From Tatumella ptyseos (GTDB lineage: Bacteria; Pseudomonadota; Gammaproteobacteria; Enterobacterales; Enterobacteriaceae): a DNA stretch of 64,000 nucleotides. Made by a program: the position numbers and the translations under genes. The notes beneath the pieces were generated by a model, which saw only the letters and a program-made list of their open reading frames with translations, was not told the origin of the DNA and made no database searches. Below, one piece after another: positions 58,101 through 64,000 of the stretch. Numbering within the stretch: the first letter of the stretch is position 1; every line of letters starts with the position of its first letter. The DNA is taken from assembly GCF_030552895.1 (NCBI RefSeq), contig NZ_CP130649.1, positions 1,178,001 to 1,242,000 of the forward strand. Reading direction: 5' to 3'.

Positions 58101-61100
58101 CAACAGCAACCTCTTGTATTGAGTGGTAGCACCACGGCGCAAGCGGGCCAAACTGTTACAGTAAGCTTAGGCGACCACAGTTATACCACTACGGTGAAGG
58201 CTGATGGTTCGTGGCAGCTCTCCGTGGCGAGTGATGACCTACAAGCGCTTGCTCAAGGAACTCACAGTGTCAGCGTATCCGTAACGGATCTTGCCGGGAA
58301 TGAGGGAAGTACCTCTCATGACTTAACGGTAGACACGCAAGCACCGACGATCACTATCGACACCGTTGCCGGTGATGACATCATCAATAGCGATGAACAG
58401 CAAGCAGGTCAAACCTTCAGCGGAAGCTCCACGGCTGAAGCGGGCCAGTCAGTCACTGTGACCTTTAATGGCCACAGTTACACGACAACTGTTGATCAAG
58501 ATGGCAAGTGGTCAGTGAAGGTTTCGGCTCAAGACCTGGTGGGTTTACATGATGGTGATTACACCATCACTGCAGTCGTGAGTGATAAAGCGGGAAATCC
58601 TGGGCAAACCACGCATGCGGTAACGCTCAATGGTGACGTCCCAACGATTACCATCAATACCTTCGCGGCAGATGATGTGGTGAATGCTGCAGAACACAGT
58701 CAACCGTTAATCGTTAGTGGGACCACGACGGCTCCAGCAGGACAAAGCGTCACTATTACGTTAAATGGTAAGACTTATACCGCGGTCGTCGATGATAAAG
58801 GGAATTGGCAAGCCACGATCAGCAGTAAGGACATTACTGCGCTTGCGGATGCTGAAACCTATAGCCTCCACGCAGAAGTCACTAATAGCATTGGTAATAG
58901 TGGTTCAGCAGACCACAGTATCAATGTTGATATCACTGCGCCGAGTATGGGGATCTCTATCGATGCGTTACAAGATGATACGGGGTTAAGTGCAACAGAT
59001 TTCATTACTAACGATGCGAAAGTGGTACTGAACGGTAAATTATCGGCCGCCTTAGCGGATGATGAACACGCCGAAATCAGTCTTGATGGTGGAAATACTT
59101 GGCAAACCCTCACCCTAACAGGCAACAGCTGGTCGTTCAGTGATGGACGCAGCTTAGCTGACGGTTCTTGGAACTATCAAGTTCGGGTGATTGATGATGC
59201 GGGTAACGTGGGGGCGACGGCTGAACAAAACGTCATTATTGACACCACGGCGCCTGATGCCGCGTCGATCACTATCGATGCGATCAATCAGGACACCGGG
59301 CTGTCGGATCACGATTTTATTACCAGTGATACCCAGTTGTCAGTAACGGGTACCCTTAGCGCAGAGTTAGGTCAATATGATCACGCACAAGTCAGTATTG
59401 ATGGGGGGAAAACCTGGGTAGATGTCAGCGTCAGCGGCAAAACATGGACTTATGTCGATAGCCGTACGCTCACCGATGGCAAATACAACTATCAAGTGAG
59501 AGTCATTGACGAAGCTGGCAATATTAGCGGTACCGCAAGCCAAGTAGTCACCATTGATACGCAGGTGCCTGATGTCAGTAAGACAATCTCGATAGATAGT
59601 ATTGATCAAGACACGGGACTGCATAATAACGACTTTATCACTAGCGATACCTCCTTAACGGTAAACGGGTCATTAGGCGCCTCACTCTCTGCAAACGAAT
59701 ATGCGCAGATCAGTGTAGATGGTGGCAAGACCTGGCAAAACGTGAGTGTTATTGGCACGAAATGGAACTATACCGATAGCCGAACCTTAGCAGATGGTAA
59801 CTATACCTATTGGGTACGAGTGGTCGATGCAGCAGGGAACGTCGGCGCGTTCAGTCAACAACAAGTCACGATCGATACAGTTGCGCCGGATGTGGCAGAG
59901 AAGATTACGGTTGATGATATTTCCGTCGACAGTGGCTTTGATGCTCACGACTATTTAACTAACCAAACATCCTATGTGTTAGAAGGCTCATTAGGTAAAG
60001 CATTACAAGCTAATGAGTACGTGCAGGTCAGTGTCGATGGTGGCAAGACCTGGGTAACTGCCAAGGTTGACGGGACCTCTTGGAGTTATGCAGAAAGTCG
60101 GACCCTGACGGATGGCGTCTACAGTTACCAAATTCGGGTTATCGACGAAGCGGGGAATGTTGGTTCAACGGCAACACAAAAAGTGACGGTAGATACGACT
60201 GCTCCAGATTATGGTATTTCGATCGATGGGATCAGCGATGATACTGGGCAGTCCGCGACAGACTTTATTACTCAAGATCAAACCTTAACGCTAAAAGGTT
60301 CGATTGGGAGTGTATTGGCCAGTGATGAGCGGGTGCAGATCAGTCTGGATGGCGGACAAACCTGGGTAGACGTCACGGTGAATCATCAACAGTGGACCTA
60401 CAGTGATAGCCGTACCCTCGCGGATGGCGATTATCAATATCAGGTTCGTATCATTGACCAAGCCGGCAACGTTGGCTCGGTGACTCAGCAGACTGTCACG
60501 GTAGATACCACACCTCCAGCCAGTCAAGGGACTATCGTCAGCTACACCGATGATCAAGGTGAACGTCAGGGAGACTTTGGCACTCAGGTCGCGACTGATG
60601 ATACCGCACCAGTGATTAATGGCACCTTGACACAAGCGGTAGGTAAAGGCGACATCGTACAACTGTTCCGCGATGGCGTTTTACTGGGCTTAGTGACCAT
60701 GACTGACTCAACGCATTGGACCTATCAAGAGAGTAATTTGTCCGATGGCAAACACAGTTATTTTGTCCGTGTAATGGATTTAGCGGGCAACTATACCGAC
60801 TCTACTGGATTTGATCTGAAAGTTGATACGTCAATACCGACGACGGTCGCGACGGTAAATTCGATCACTACGTCTGATACCACGCCTATTGTGAATGGGA
60901 CGGTCTCGGCAAGCTTGGAAAATGGTGAGTATATTCAAGTGACTGTCGGAGGCCAAACCTATACCTCGGAAAACGGTGGGGCGGTAGTCGTAGATTACGC
61001 CAACAACACTTGGTATTTACAGGTGCCAAATAGCGCTGCGCTAGCGGTCGATAGTTACGATGTTACCGCACAGATTAAGAGCAGTGCGGGTAACGGTAAT

Positions 61101-63263
61101 ACGACTGGCTTAGCGCATGGCAGTCTGGTGGTGAATACCGACAGCGTTAACACGGATTGGGCAACCGTTGCCGGTGCAAGTAATAACTCAAACATGCTTA
61201 TTGGTACTGATAGCCAAGGATTGTGGACGATTGGAACAAATGGCCAGATCTACAATGGCACTGACGTTTCCAGCTACGATAGTAATAAATTGACTAACAC
61301 CCGTGGGGCAGCTCTTGTCAACATGACAGGTGCTGATGTGAATCGTAGCGGCGTACAAACGATTTATGGGACGGAAACCACCTACGATAACAGCACGCAA
61401 ATCACCTGGACCTTTGATGGCAGTAATTATAACGGCTCACAATTGGCGATGGGGACCACTATCTGGTATGGCGGCGTAATGGCCTACGACCGGACGGGGG
61501 ATGGTTACCTTGATTTGGCTTACGGTGATGCGGGGATGGACTCCCTCACTTACCTTAACAATAACAAAGGTGTATTGACCCCAGATGGAACAGGTGGCGA
61601 AAGTAGCTTCTATGGGCAATTCGATTCGGGTCGTGAAATTTCCGGGGTTGACCTCAATAACGACGGAACCGTAGATATTGTTCAGCATACTAACCGCGGA
61701 GGAGCCTATACCTTAACAGTTATCACTAACAAGGGAGATGGTACTTTAGCAATTGGTCAAGATGTCACTAATGTATTTGTTGGTAACGGTGCTAACAGTA
61801 CTAATGCTGCGTCCATGACCTGGGCGGACTTTAATGGCGATGGCTACATGGATCTGTATATCGCGAGCGGCTCCAAAGGGAACCCTGGACTCATTTATTA
61901 CAATGATGGTACGGGGAAACTGGCGAGCACCGGGACGGCGGTAGAAACTAATGCGGCGGCGACCCAAGGTTATCTCTCCGCAGCAGTGGATTGGAATGGT
62001 GATGGCCAGACCGATATCATCAAGTTGAGTACCTATGGCGGTTCACAAACTGCCACGCTGTTTACCAATAACAATCATGGTGCCAGCTTCTCGGCCAGCA
62101 ACCTCGCCAGTAAGTTGGTGAATGTGACCGGTATGGCAACCCTGGATTACGACTGGAATGGTACCCAAGACCTGCTGGTTTCTCAGCAAAACGGTCAGGT
62201 GGTATTGATCCAGAACAATAATCAGATTGCTAAGGGTACGGCGATGCATTTACGTATCGTAGACAGTGAAGGGATCAATGTTTTTTATGGAAATACCGTT
62301 AATCTGTACAACTCCGCTGGTAAGTTAGTGGCCTCACAAATAATCAATGCCCAGTCAGGCATTGGTGTGAACGACACTTCAGCTTTAGTAAGTTTCTATG
62401 GCTTAAATCCTGATGATACTTATTCGGCTCAATTAGTAAAAATTACTAATGGAAAGTCGGACAATGTGACCTGGGATAACCTCGAAGCGGGTGATGGAAA
62501 AGAGAGTTATGCACTGACGGCTGATGCGGCGACAGGCGGACACAGTGGCACCCTAACCGGGACAGGCTATAACGATACTTTTGTTGCAGAAGAAGGATCC
62601 TATACCTATAACGGCGGCGGTGGCTGGACGACCAGTTCTGACCATGACAGTTGGAGCACAACGGGTGGAGTCGATGTGGTGGATTATCGCAATGCGACGG
62701 CGGGCGTCAATGTCGACCTTAGCATCTCCTCGGCTCAGGATACCGGCTTCAATACCTCGCGTTTAGTCAATATTGAAGGGATCAACGGCTCGGATTTCAA
62801 TGACGTTATCACGGGAAGTAAAGGGGATAACCAATTTGAAGGTCGTGGCGGGAACGACACCTTTAATATCGGCAATGGCGGTCACGATACGATGTTGTAT
62901 AAGTTGATCAATAGCGCTGACGCAACAGGCGGAAATGGTAGCGACGTTGTCAATGGCTTTACTGTCGGCAGTTGGGAATCCACCGCGGATACCGATCGTA
63001 TCGACTTAAGGGAGCTATTGAGCGGCTCGGGCTATAAAGGCGATGGTTCAGCCAGTTATGTTGACGGCGTGGCAACGATTGATGCCAGTGCCGGTAACAT
63101 CACCGACTACCTCCATGTTGTGCAAAATGGCAGTAATACCGAAATCCAAATTGATAGAGATGGAACGGGCGGCCAGTTTGATGCGACAACCGTTGTCACG
63201 CTAAATGGTGTGCAAACCGACTTAGCGACCTTACTGGCTAATCATCAGCTGTTAGTGGTGTAG
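46158..63263 (+). CDS. Giant BapA/LapA-like repetitive adhesin secreted by type I system
   Basis: 5701 residues, start GTG six bases after AGGAG. Residues 1-130 form a BapA-type prefix domain; a Gly/Ala-rich hydrophobic stretch WGWIAGAAVGGGAIGALLSS (about 134) may hold the protein in the secretion channel. One Ig-like domain (170-268) is followed by about 40 tandem Ig-like repeats of 100 residues (274-4257) with the header INTVAGDDVINAAE, each ending DxAGN...VDTxAP. Five domains of another type (DTGLSxxDFITxD ... DGGKTW ... QVRVIDxAGNVG, 4260-4790), two more Ig-like domains, an FG-GAP/VCBS calcium-loop module (5000-5360) and a C-terminal type I secretion region (5450-5701, GSDFNDVITGSKGDN, GRGGNDTFNIG) complete it. 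Such proteins mediate surface adhesion and biofilm. No TAAG/PAAG-type LapG site is obvious. Confidence 0.93.
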   Translation: MKTFDIDVIARKTAEKSVLHAQGNMALTLTAPSVVEIHGQAQDVVKYSRQGKDLLIYMKDGSVIRCNGYFMEDAQSHAHSELVFNDNNQLTHITFDDVAEGTELSTTPLVAHSTPIDSIEPFMAQEGVLSDLPWGWIAGAAVGGGAIGALLSSGGGHSKTKVIDNTQPVEKATPTFNVTDNQGDKQGLVTTNTTIDDNTPTFSGSGEPGATIQIKDGAGNTIASTMVDSKGTWTVNLPTQTDGAHSWSVIQIDGTSTTSAGTIEVTIATAKAQLVINTIAGDNQLNAEEHHADVTISGLSQQLAEGTQVTVSINGKNYTASVDASGQWSVVMPAEDAQALADGSWTVTVTATDATGNHITQTQQITVDTQAPSLTLDTVAGDQVVNAAEHQAALILSGTSNAAHGSSVTVTFGTQTYQATIDDQGKWQVSVPAETVSSLTDGDYSYTASITDSAGNTATASSHFVVDTAAPVIVIDTFAGDDVVNSDEQLVAQLLTGKVTGAAAGDIVKVSIGDTELNGVVAADGTWSVGVPAAIFASLAQGQQSVTVSITDVAGNTGTATHDFMLSGAAPTFSIDAISQDNVINASEALQPLALSGKSNLADGTVVTVTLNRVDYQATVAQGVWKITVPATEVMQLDNTLYTVTVTGTDSAGNSGSAQASVLVDTHLPQVTINPFATDNLVNHDEIAIDQTLSGRVVGAAAGDQITVSLGGKTFTTTVEKDLTWHTTIPAADMAALGDGNIAIDVSVTNAHGNTGDNSLGIDINAQLPGLRIDTVSGDDVINSLEQQQDLTITGNSEHLDAGTIISVTVNQIVYSAVVDDQGHWQIGIPAADMTHWPAGALSITATASDAYGNSAAITHPITVNTDQVALTIDTVSTDDMINAAEQQQPLVLSGNTQQVEAGQSVIVKFAGQLFTAEVEQDGSWHVTVPASAMSELTDGHTEISATVTNVSGNSSESSRVVTVDTQPPSITIDAITADNQLNASEAQQPLIVTGSSTAEAGQNVTISLGGKAYSATVDKQGHWQVSVPADDLAALPQGQNAVTATVADISGNPSSASHDFAVDTVVPVVTINTLAGDDVINAAEHHQAQILSGSATGAAAGDTVTITLNGQTYTAILDAQGQWSTGIPSSAIAALQEGKTEISVTVTDKAGNTGTATHDITVDTQDPTLVFATIATDDVVNADEHQSPLTLSGQSSDLAEGTTVTVTLAGKSYTTTTDDQGNWSLTLTAQETNALPEGQLSVSASATNGVGNTVTTSTTLNVDTHLPTVSINTTAGDDVINASELAAGQTLSGQVSGAVAGDTVTVLLGGNRYTATVAKDLTWSIKVSSDDLTAMGNGPLTVDASVTNQHGNTGHAQHAISIDANLPGLRVNTVAGDDIINTIEHGQNLLVTGSSQGLTENSTLTVTINGKTYSANVMADGSWSAAVPSSDVSTWPAGSLQIAVSGESSAGNPVNILHPVTVDLAEVAISINTLSGDDVLNAAEKGQDLALSGSTHDVAAGSEVTINFAGHQYQTTVGNDGNWSLTIPAADMVDLLDGVQHVEVSVTTSTGNSAQAGREILVDTQPPSLTIDTLTQDNVLNAQELGSDQLISGSSTAQAGQNVTVSLNGKDYTTTVDAQGHWQVKVPATDLQALSEGDVSLSATVADKAGNSTQVDHSFQVDAQAPVITIDKVAGDDVINIDEHSQAQIISGSATGGAAGNTVAVTINGETYTTVLNDAGKWSIGVPAAVVSGLQDGNVTISVTVTDSVGNVGKASHDITVDTGLPSITINSVTSDNVINAAEKGQDLTLSGSTSHIEPGNTVVIAFAGKSYSVVVDAKGNWTLYVPSSALADLKEGSAQVQVSVHNDSGNSAQASHDYIVDSATPMLQLDPISTNNVLNAQEAQQPLTLTGTTSAQAGQTVTVTFNNKQYSATVETDGSWSVTVPQEDVAALQDGQYKVSASVENIAGNSSTSASDLLVDITAPATTIATVAGDDIINATEHSQALMIQGVATGTQAGDAVAVTLNGKTYNVVVDAQGQWSLGIPATDVSAMNGGDYQVIATVTDRAGNSQSTTHEFHVDLTTPVLSINTIAGDDIINSTEKGQDITITGQATGVNAGATVTVMLNGQSYTATVDDKGNWSTVVPAAEVANLGEANYAVTASATNEAGNSATTSHNIAVGTQTPLVIINTVAGDDVINASELAAGQTLSGKVSGAAAGDTVTVQLGGNTYTATVANDLTWSLKVSSDDLTAMGNGALTVEASVTNKTGNTGHAEHAISIDANLPGVRVDTVAGDDILNTIEHNQNLIITGSSQGIAANSVLTVTINGKTYSATVLADGSWQAAVPSSDVSAWAAGTVQIAVSGESSAGNPVSILHPVTVDLAEVAISINTVSGDDVLNAAEKGQDLALSGSTHEAAEGSTVTVKFAGHQYSTTVDSEGNWSVTVPAADMSGLYDGLRNVEVSVTTPTGNSAQAGREILVDTVAPSLTIDNLTQDNVLNAKEAGSDQLISGSSTAQAGQTVTVSLNGKDYQTTVDAQGHWQLSVPAADLQALNDGQTTITASVADKAGNSTEATHNVQVDLQAPVITVDKVAEDDVINVTEHSQAQIISGSATGGEAGNTVVVTLAGKTYTTVLDASGHWTVGVPASVIAGLQDGSVSITVSVTDSAGNVGSTSHDIKVDTGLPTLSINTIAGDDIINSTEKGQDVTITGQATGLASGATVTVSLNGHQYSATVDDKGNWSTTVPAADVANLGEAIYSVSASASNDVGNIANTVHAVTVGTQTPLVIINTVAGDDVINASELAAGQTLSGKVNGAAAGDTVTVQLGGNTYTATVANDLTWSVKVSSDDLTAMGNGALTVEASVTNKTGNTGHAEHAISIDANLPGVRVDTVAGDDILNTIEHNQNLIITGSSQGIAANSVLTVTINGKTYSATVLADGSWQAAVPSSDVSAWAAGTVQIAVSGESSAGNPVSILHPVTVDLAEVAISINTVSGDDVLNAAEKGQDLALSGSTHEAAEGSTVTVKFAGHQYSTTVGSDGNWSVTVPAADMSGLYDGLGNVEVSVITPTGNSAQAGREILVDTLAPSLTIDNLTQDNVLNAKEAGSDQLISGSSTAQAGQTVTVSLNGKDYQTTVDAQGHWQLSVPAADLQALNDGQTTITASVADKAGNSIEATHNVQVDLQAPVITVDKVAEDDVINVAEHSQAQIISGSVTGGEAGNTVVVTLAGKTYTTVLDASGNWTVGVPASVIAGLQDGSVSIAVSVTDSAGNVGSTSHDIKVDTGLPTLSINTIAGDDIINSTEKGQDVTITGQATGLASGATVTVSLNGHQYSATVDDKGNWSTTVPAADVANLGEAIYSVSASATNSVGNSASTSHTISVGGEAPTITINTVAGDDVINASEVAAGQTLSGKVSGAAAGDTVTVQLGGNTYTATVANDLTWSVKVSSDDLTAMGNGALAIDASVTNKTGNTGHAEHAISIDANLPGVRVDTVAGDDILNTIEHNQNLIVTGSSQGIAANSALTVTINGKTYSATVLADGSWQAAVPSSDVSAWAAGTVQIAVSGESSAGNPVAILHPVTVDLAEVAISIDTVSGDDVLNAVEKGQDLALSGSTHEAAEGSTVTLTFAGHQYSTTVGSDGNWSVTVPAADMSGLYDGTSQVEVSVTTPTGNSAQAGREILVDTVAPSLTIDNLTQDNVLNAKEAGSDQLISGSSTAQAGQTVTVSLNGKDYQTTVDAQGHWQLSVPAADLQALSDGQTTITASVADKAGNSTEATHNVQIDLQAPLITFDPVAGDNIISFAEHSQAQIISGSATGGEAGNTVVVTLAGKTYTTVLDASGHWTVGVPASVIAGLQDGTVSITATVTDSAGNVGQQSHDVVVNSAEVGLTIETVAQDDVINAAEAGEALTVQGGSTEFASGTTVTVTLNQKQYTATIDAKGHWQLEVPAADVMALKDASNYVVSVVASDSAGNSAQASHSITIDTTAPVISINTVAGDDVLNAAEQQQPLVLSGSTTAQAGQTVTVSLGDHSYTTTVKADGSWQLSVASDDLQALAQGTHSVSVSVTDLAGNEGSTSHDLTVDTQAPTITIDTVAGDDIINSDEQQAGQTFSGSSTAEAGQSVTVTFNGHSYTTTVDQDGKWSVKVSAQDLVGLHDGDYTITAVVSDKAGNPGQTTHAVTLNGDVPTITINTFAADDVVNAAEHSQPLIVSGTTTAPAGQSVTITLNGKTYTAVVDDKGNWQATISSKDITALADAETYSLHAEVTNSIGNSGSADHSINVDITAPSMGISIDALQDDTGLSATDFITNDAKVVLNGKLSAALADDEHAEISLDGGNTWQTLTLTGNSWSFSDGRSLADGSWNYQVRVIDDAGNVGATAEQNVIIDTTAPDAASITIDAINQDTGLSDHDFITSDTQLSVTGTLSAELGQYDHAQVSIDGGKTWVDVSVSGKTWTYVDSRTLTDGKYNYQVRVIDEAGNISGTASQVVTIDTQVPDVSKTISIDSIDQDTGLHNNDFITSDTSLTVNGSLGASLSANEYAQISVDGGKTWQNVSVIGTKWNYTDSRTLADGNYTYWVRVVDAAGNVGAFSQQQVTIDTVAPDVAEKITVDDISVDSGFDAHDYLTNQTSYVLEGSLGKALQANEYVQVSVDGGKTWVTAKVDGTSWSYAESRTLTDGVYSYQIRVIDEAGNVGSTATQKVTVDTTAPDYGISIDGISDDTGQSATDFITQDQTLTLKGSIGSVLASDERVQISLDGGQTWVDVTVNHQQWTYSDSRTLADGDYQYQVRIIDQAGNVGSVTQQTVTVDTTPPASQGTIVSYTDDQGERQGDFGTQVATDDTAPVINGTLTQAVGKGDIVQLFRDGVLLGLVTMTDSTHWTYQESNLSDGKHSYFVRVMDLAGNYTDSTGFDLKVDTSIPTTVATVNSITTSDTTPIVNGTVSASLENGEYIQVTVGGQTYTSENGGAVVVDYANNTWYLQVPNSAALAVDSYDVTAQIKSSAGNGNTTGLAHGSLVVNTDSVNTDWATVAGASNNSNMLIGTDSQGLWTIGTNGQIYNGTDVSSYDSNKLTNTRGAALVNMTGADVNRSGVQTIYGTETTYDNSTQITWTFDGSNYNGSQLAMGTTIWYGGVMAYDRTGDGYLDLAYGDAGMDSLTYLNNNKGVLTPDGTGGESSFYGQFDSGREISGVDLNNDGTVDIVQHTNRGGAYTLTVITNKGDGTLAIGQDVTNVFVGNGANSTNAASMTWADFNGDGYMDLYIASGSKGNPGLIYYNDGTGKLASTGTAVETNAAATQGYLSAAVDWNGDGQTDIIKLSTYGGSQTATLFTNNNHGASFSASNLASKLVNVTGMATLDYDWNGTQDLLVSQQNGQVVLIQNNNQIAKGTAMHLRIVDSEGINVFYGNTVNLYNSAGKLVASQIINAQSGIGVNDTSALVSFYGLNPDDTYSAQLVKITNGKSDNVTWDNLEAGDGKESYALTADAATGGHSGTLTGTGYNDTFVAEEGSYTYNGGGGWTTSSDHDSWSTTGGVDVVDYRNATAGVNVDLSISSAQDTGFNTSRLVNIEGINGSDFNDVITGSKGDNQFEGRGGNDTFNIGNGGHDTMLYKLINSADATGGNGSDVVNGFTVGSWESTADTDRIDLRELLSGSGYKGDGSASYVDGVATIDASAGNITDYLHVVQNGSNTEIQIDRDGTGGQFDATTVVTLNGVQTDLATLLANHQLLVV
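46970..58930 (+). repeat. About 40 tandem Ig-like (GDD-header) repeats of about 300 bp
   Basis: Header motifs recur about every 300 bp, for example at 46979, 47281, 47580, 47880, 48173, 48475 and so on to 58650. Repeats fall into classes with distinct headers (INSTEKGQD, INASELAAGQ, LNTIEHNQN, LNAAEKGQD, LNAKEAGSD, INVTEHSQA), which recur in a fixed order, showing that blocks rather than single repeats were amplified. Confidence 0.9.
52362..57752 (+). repeat. Three near-identical 1797-bp (599-residue, six-domain) super-repeats
   Basis: Equivalent DNA words recur at exactly 1797-bp spacing (for example TGGCAGGCCGCCG at 53121, 54918 and 56715; the class-A header at about 52365, 54161 and 55958). 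Copies share long stretches of DNA identity; over 200 bp around 54154-54390 and 55951-56187 look identical. The sixth domain of the last copy has diverged (header GDNIISFAEHSQ). Confidence 0.92.
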
Positions 63264-63270
63264 TGGCCTC

Positions 63271-63300
63271 TCCCCATGGGGAAACTCATGGGGACTCTTT
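63271..63300 (+). terminator. Possible leaky terminator after the adhesin gene
   Basis: TCCCCATG pairs with CATGGGGA around an eight-base loop, followed by CTCTTTT. It is 8 bp after the adhesin stop. The downstream exporter gene probably needs read-through, so this may set the adhesin-to-transporter ratio. Confidence 0.4.
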
Positions 63301-63313
63301 TCCTTCCATACCG

Positions 63314-63363
63314 TCCAGGTCGGCGGGATGCTCCTTAATTTAGGATCATCCCGCCGACCTGGA
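63314..63363 (+). other. Long 17-bp-stem hairpin between adhesin and ABC exporter genes
   Basis: Bases 63314-63330 (TCCAGGTCGGCGGGATG) are perfectly complementary to 63347-63363. After one mismatch, four further pairs (TCCT/AGGA) close a TAATTT loop. There is no U-tract. This is a candidate mRNA-processing/stability structure or REP-like element, ending 32 bp before the exporter start. Confidence 0.7.
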
Positions 63364-63395
63364 TAATTCTTGAGTTGTTTGAGTAGGTATTTGTT

Positions 63396-64000
63396 ATGAA
63401 AACCCATCCGCACTATGAGCCTTGGTTGCAGGCGATGTTGAGTGTTGCAAAATTTTATCGTCTGGATTTCTCTCAAGAACATGTCCGGATGACCATCAAT
63501 CACGAAAGCCAGTCTCCTGAACAATGGGTCTTGGAAGACATGGCGAAACAATTGGGTCTTAGCCTGCGTACCGTGGCGGCGGATCCGCGTCTTCTCGACC
63601 CCTATCGTCTGCCCTTGGTGGTGGAACTGACTGAACAACAAATTGCTGTCATTACCAAAATGGATGATAACGGTTCGCTAAGCGTTCAATTTAGCGGCGA
63701 ACAAGGCTTGGAGACCACGCTAACGCGGGAAGAACTCGTAGCACGCCTGCAACGCATCATGGTATTACGTCCGGCAGAATCGGTGCGTGATGCGCGCGTC
63801 GATGACTATATTAAACCTTATGAAAAAAATTGGTTCTGGCAGCTCGCCCTGAAAGATTGGCGTCGCTACAGCGATATTATGATCGTTGCGTTGGTCGCCA
63901 ATGTCTTAGCGCTATCAGGCATGATTTTTTCAATGCAAATCTATGACCGCGTCGTCCCCGCACAATCTGTGCCAACACTTTGGGTACTCTTTAGTGGGGT
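63396..64000 (+). CDS. Type I secretion ABC exporter (LapB/permease-ATPase), N-terminal part; 3' end beyond window
   Basis: The frame opens at ATG 63396 and is still open at the window edge (about 201 residues). Residues 1-125 resemble the degenerate C39-peptidase-like domain of adhesin exporters: LSVAKFYRLDFSQEHVRMTI then LEDMAKQLGLSLRTV, without the catalytic Cys expected near the N-terminus. They are followed by the first membrane helices (IMIVALVANVLALSGMIFSM, then QIYDRVVPAQSVPTLWVLF), typical of LapB-type transporters. The ATPase domain lies outside the window. It is the third gene of the operon and should energise adhesin export with the TolC-like protein and a missing membrane-fusion protein. 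Confidence 0.9.
   Translation, partial: MKTHPHYEPWLQAMLSVAKFYRLDFSQEHVRMTINHESQSPEQWVLEDMAKQLGLSLRTVAADPRLLDPYRLPLVVELTEQQIAVITKMDDNGSLSVQFSGEQGLETTLTREELVARLQRIMVLRPAESVRDARVDDYIKPYEKNWFWQLALKDWRRYSDIMIVALVANVLALSGMIFSMQIYDRVVPAQSVPTLWVLFSG

Noticed and set aside
46158-63263. Many long open frames inside the adhesin gene in other frames, including two of 265 codons on the minus strand
   Set aside because: They recur with each super-repeat, lack ribosome sites and family motifs, and mirror the low-complexity codon use of the real gene.
46158-63263. CRISPR-like periodicity in the 46-58 kb region
   Set aside because: The repeats are coding, about 300 bp long, in frame and diverged; no short identical repeats with unique spacers are present.
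63252-63641. 129-codon minus-strand frame at the adhesin/exporter junction
   Set aside because: It is antisense to the intact exporter start and spans the RNA hairpins; the plus-strand frame has clear exporter motifs.

Overview
This 64 kb window comes from a gammaproteobacterium of the order Enterobacterales, most likely an Erwiniaceae-type plant- or nectar-associated bacterium related to Pantoea, Tatumella or Rosenbergiella. The evidence is the near-E. coli protein sequences and gene order of the core genes (sxy-yccS-yccF-helD, hspQ-rlmI-tusE-yccA-serT, uvrC-pgsA-cysT-leuZ), a periplasmic gluconate-type dehydrogenase operon, and a moderate GC content. The genus cannot be fixed from the sequence alone.

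Layout. Positions 1-14350 are conserved backbone: the 3' end of sxy, yccS/yccF, helD, hspQ, rlmI, tusE, yccA, two identical tRNA-Ser(TGA) genes, a DMT-family exporter, cycA, yecF, uvrC, pgsA, tRNA-Cys and two identical tRNA-Leu(TAA) genes. Several usual neighbours are missing: mgsA/yccT/yccU, yccX, uvrY and glyW. Positions 14495-18301 hold a three-subunit membrane-bound sugar-acid dehydrogenase operon (cytochrome c, GMC flavoprotein, Tat-exported small subunit). Next come a lone PhyH-type dioxygenase and a decayed amino-acid-binding-protein gene.

Positions 20533-35435 are an accessory catabolic island. It encodes an aldehyde dehydrogenase, a HAD hydrolase, a PuuB-like flavin amine oxidase, a complete peptide/opine-type ABC importer with a Tat-type binding protein and a fused double ATPase, a second flavin oxidase, a GNAT acetyltransferase, a GhrA-like dehydrogenase, an M20 amidohydrolase, a GabT-like aminotransferase and an Lrp-type regulator. 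The enzyme set mirrors the Puu putrescine pathway, with acylation by a GNAT and deacylation by an M20 hydrolase in place of gamma-glutamylation. It may be an undescribed acyl-protected amine pathway. Positions 35530-42524 carry two more small modules: a nitrilase with an outer-membrane channel-like protein and a divergent AraC regulator, and an MHS transporter with a second M20 hydrolase and a divergent LysR regulator.

Positions 42570-64000 contain a YbdG-like mechanosensitive channel, a 924-bp AT-rich control region with three perfect FNR-type palindromes, and a type I secretion/giant adhesin operon. The operon encodes a TolC-family outer membrane protein, a 5701-residue BapA/LapA-like adhesin, and the start of a LapB-type ABC exporter cut by the window edge. 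The adhesin has about 40 Ig-like GDD repeats, organised in 1797-bp six-domain super-repeats (three nearly identical at DNA level), followed by seven more Ig-like domains, an FG-GAP/VCBS propeller-like module and a type I secretion tail.
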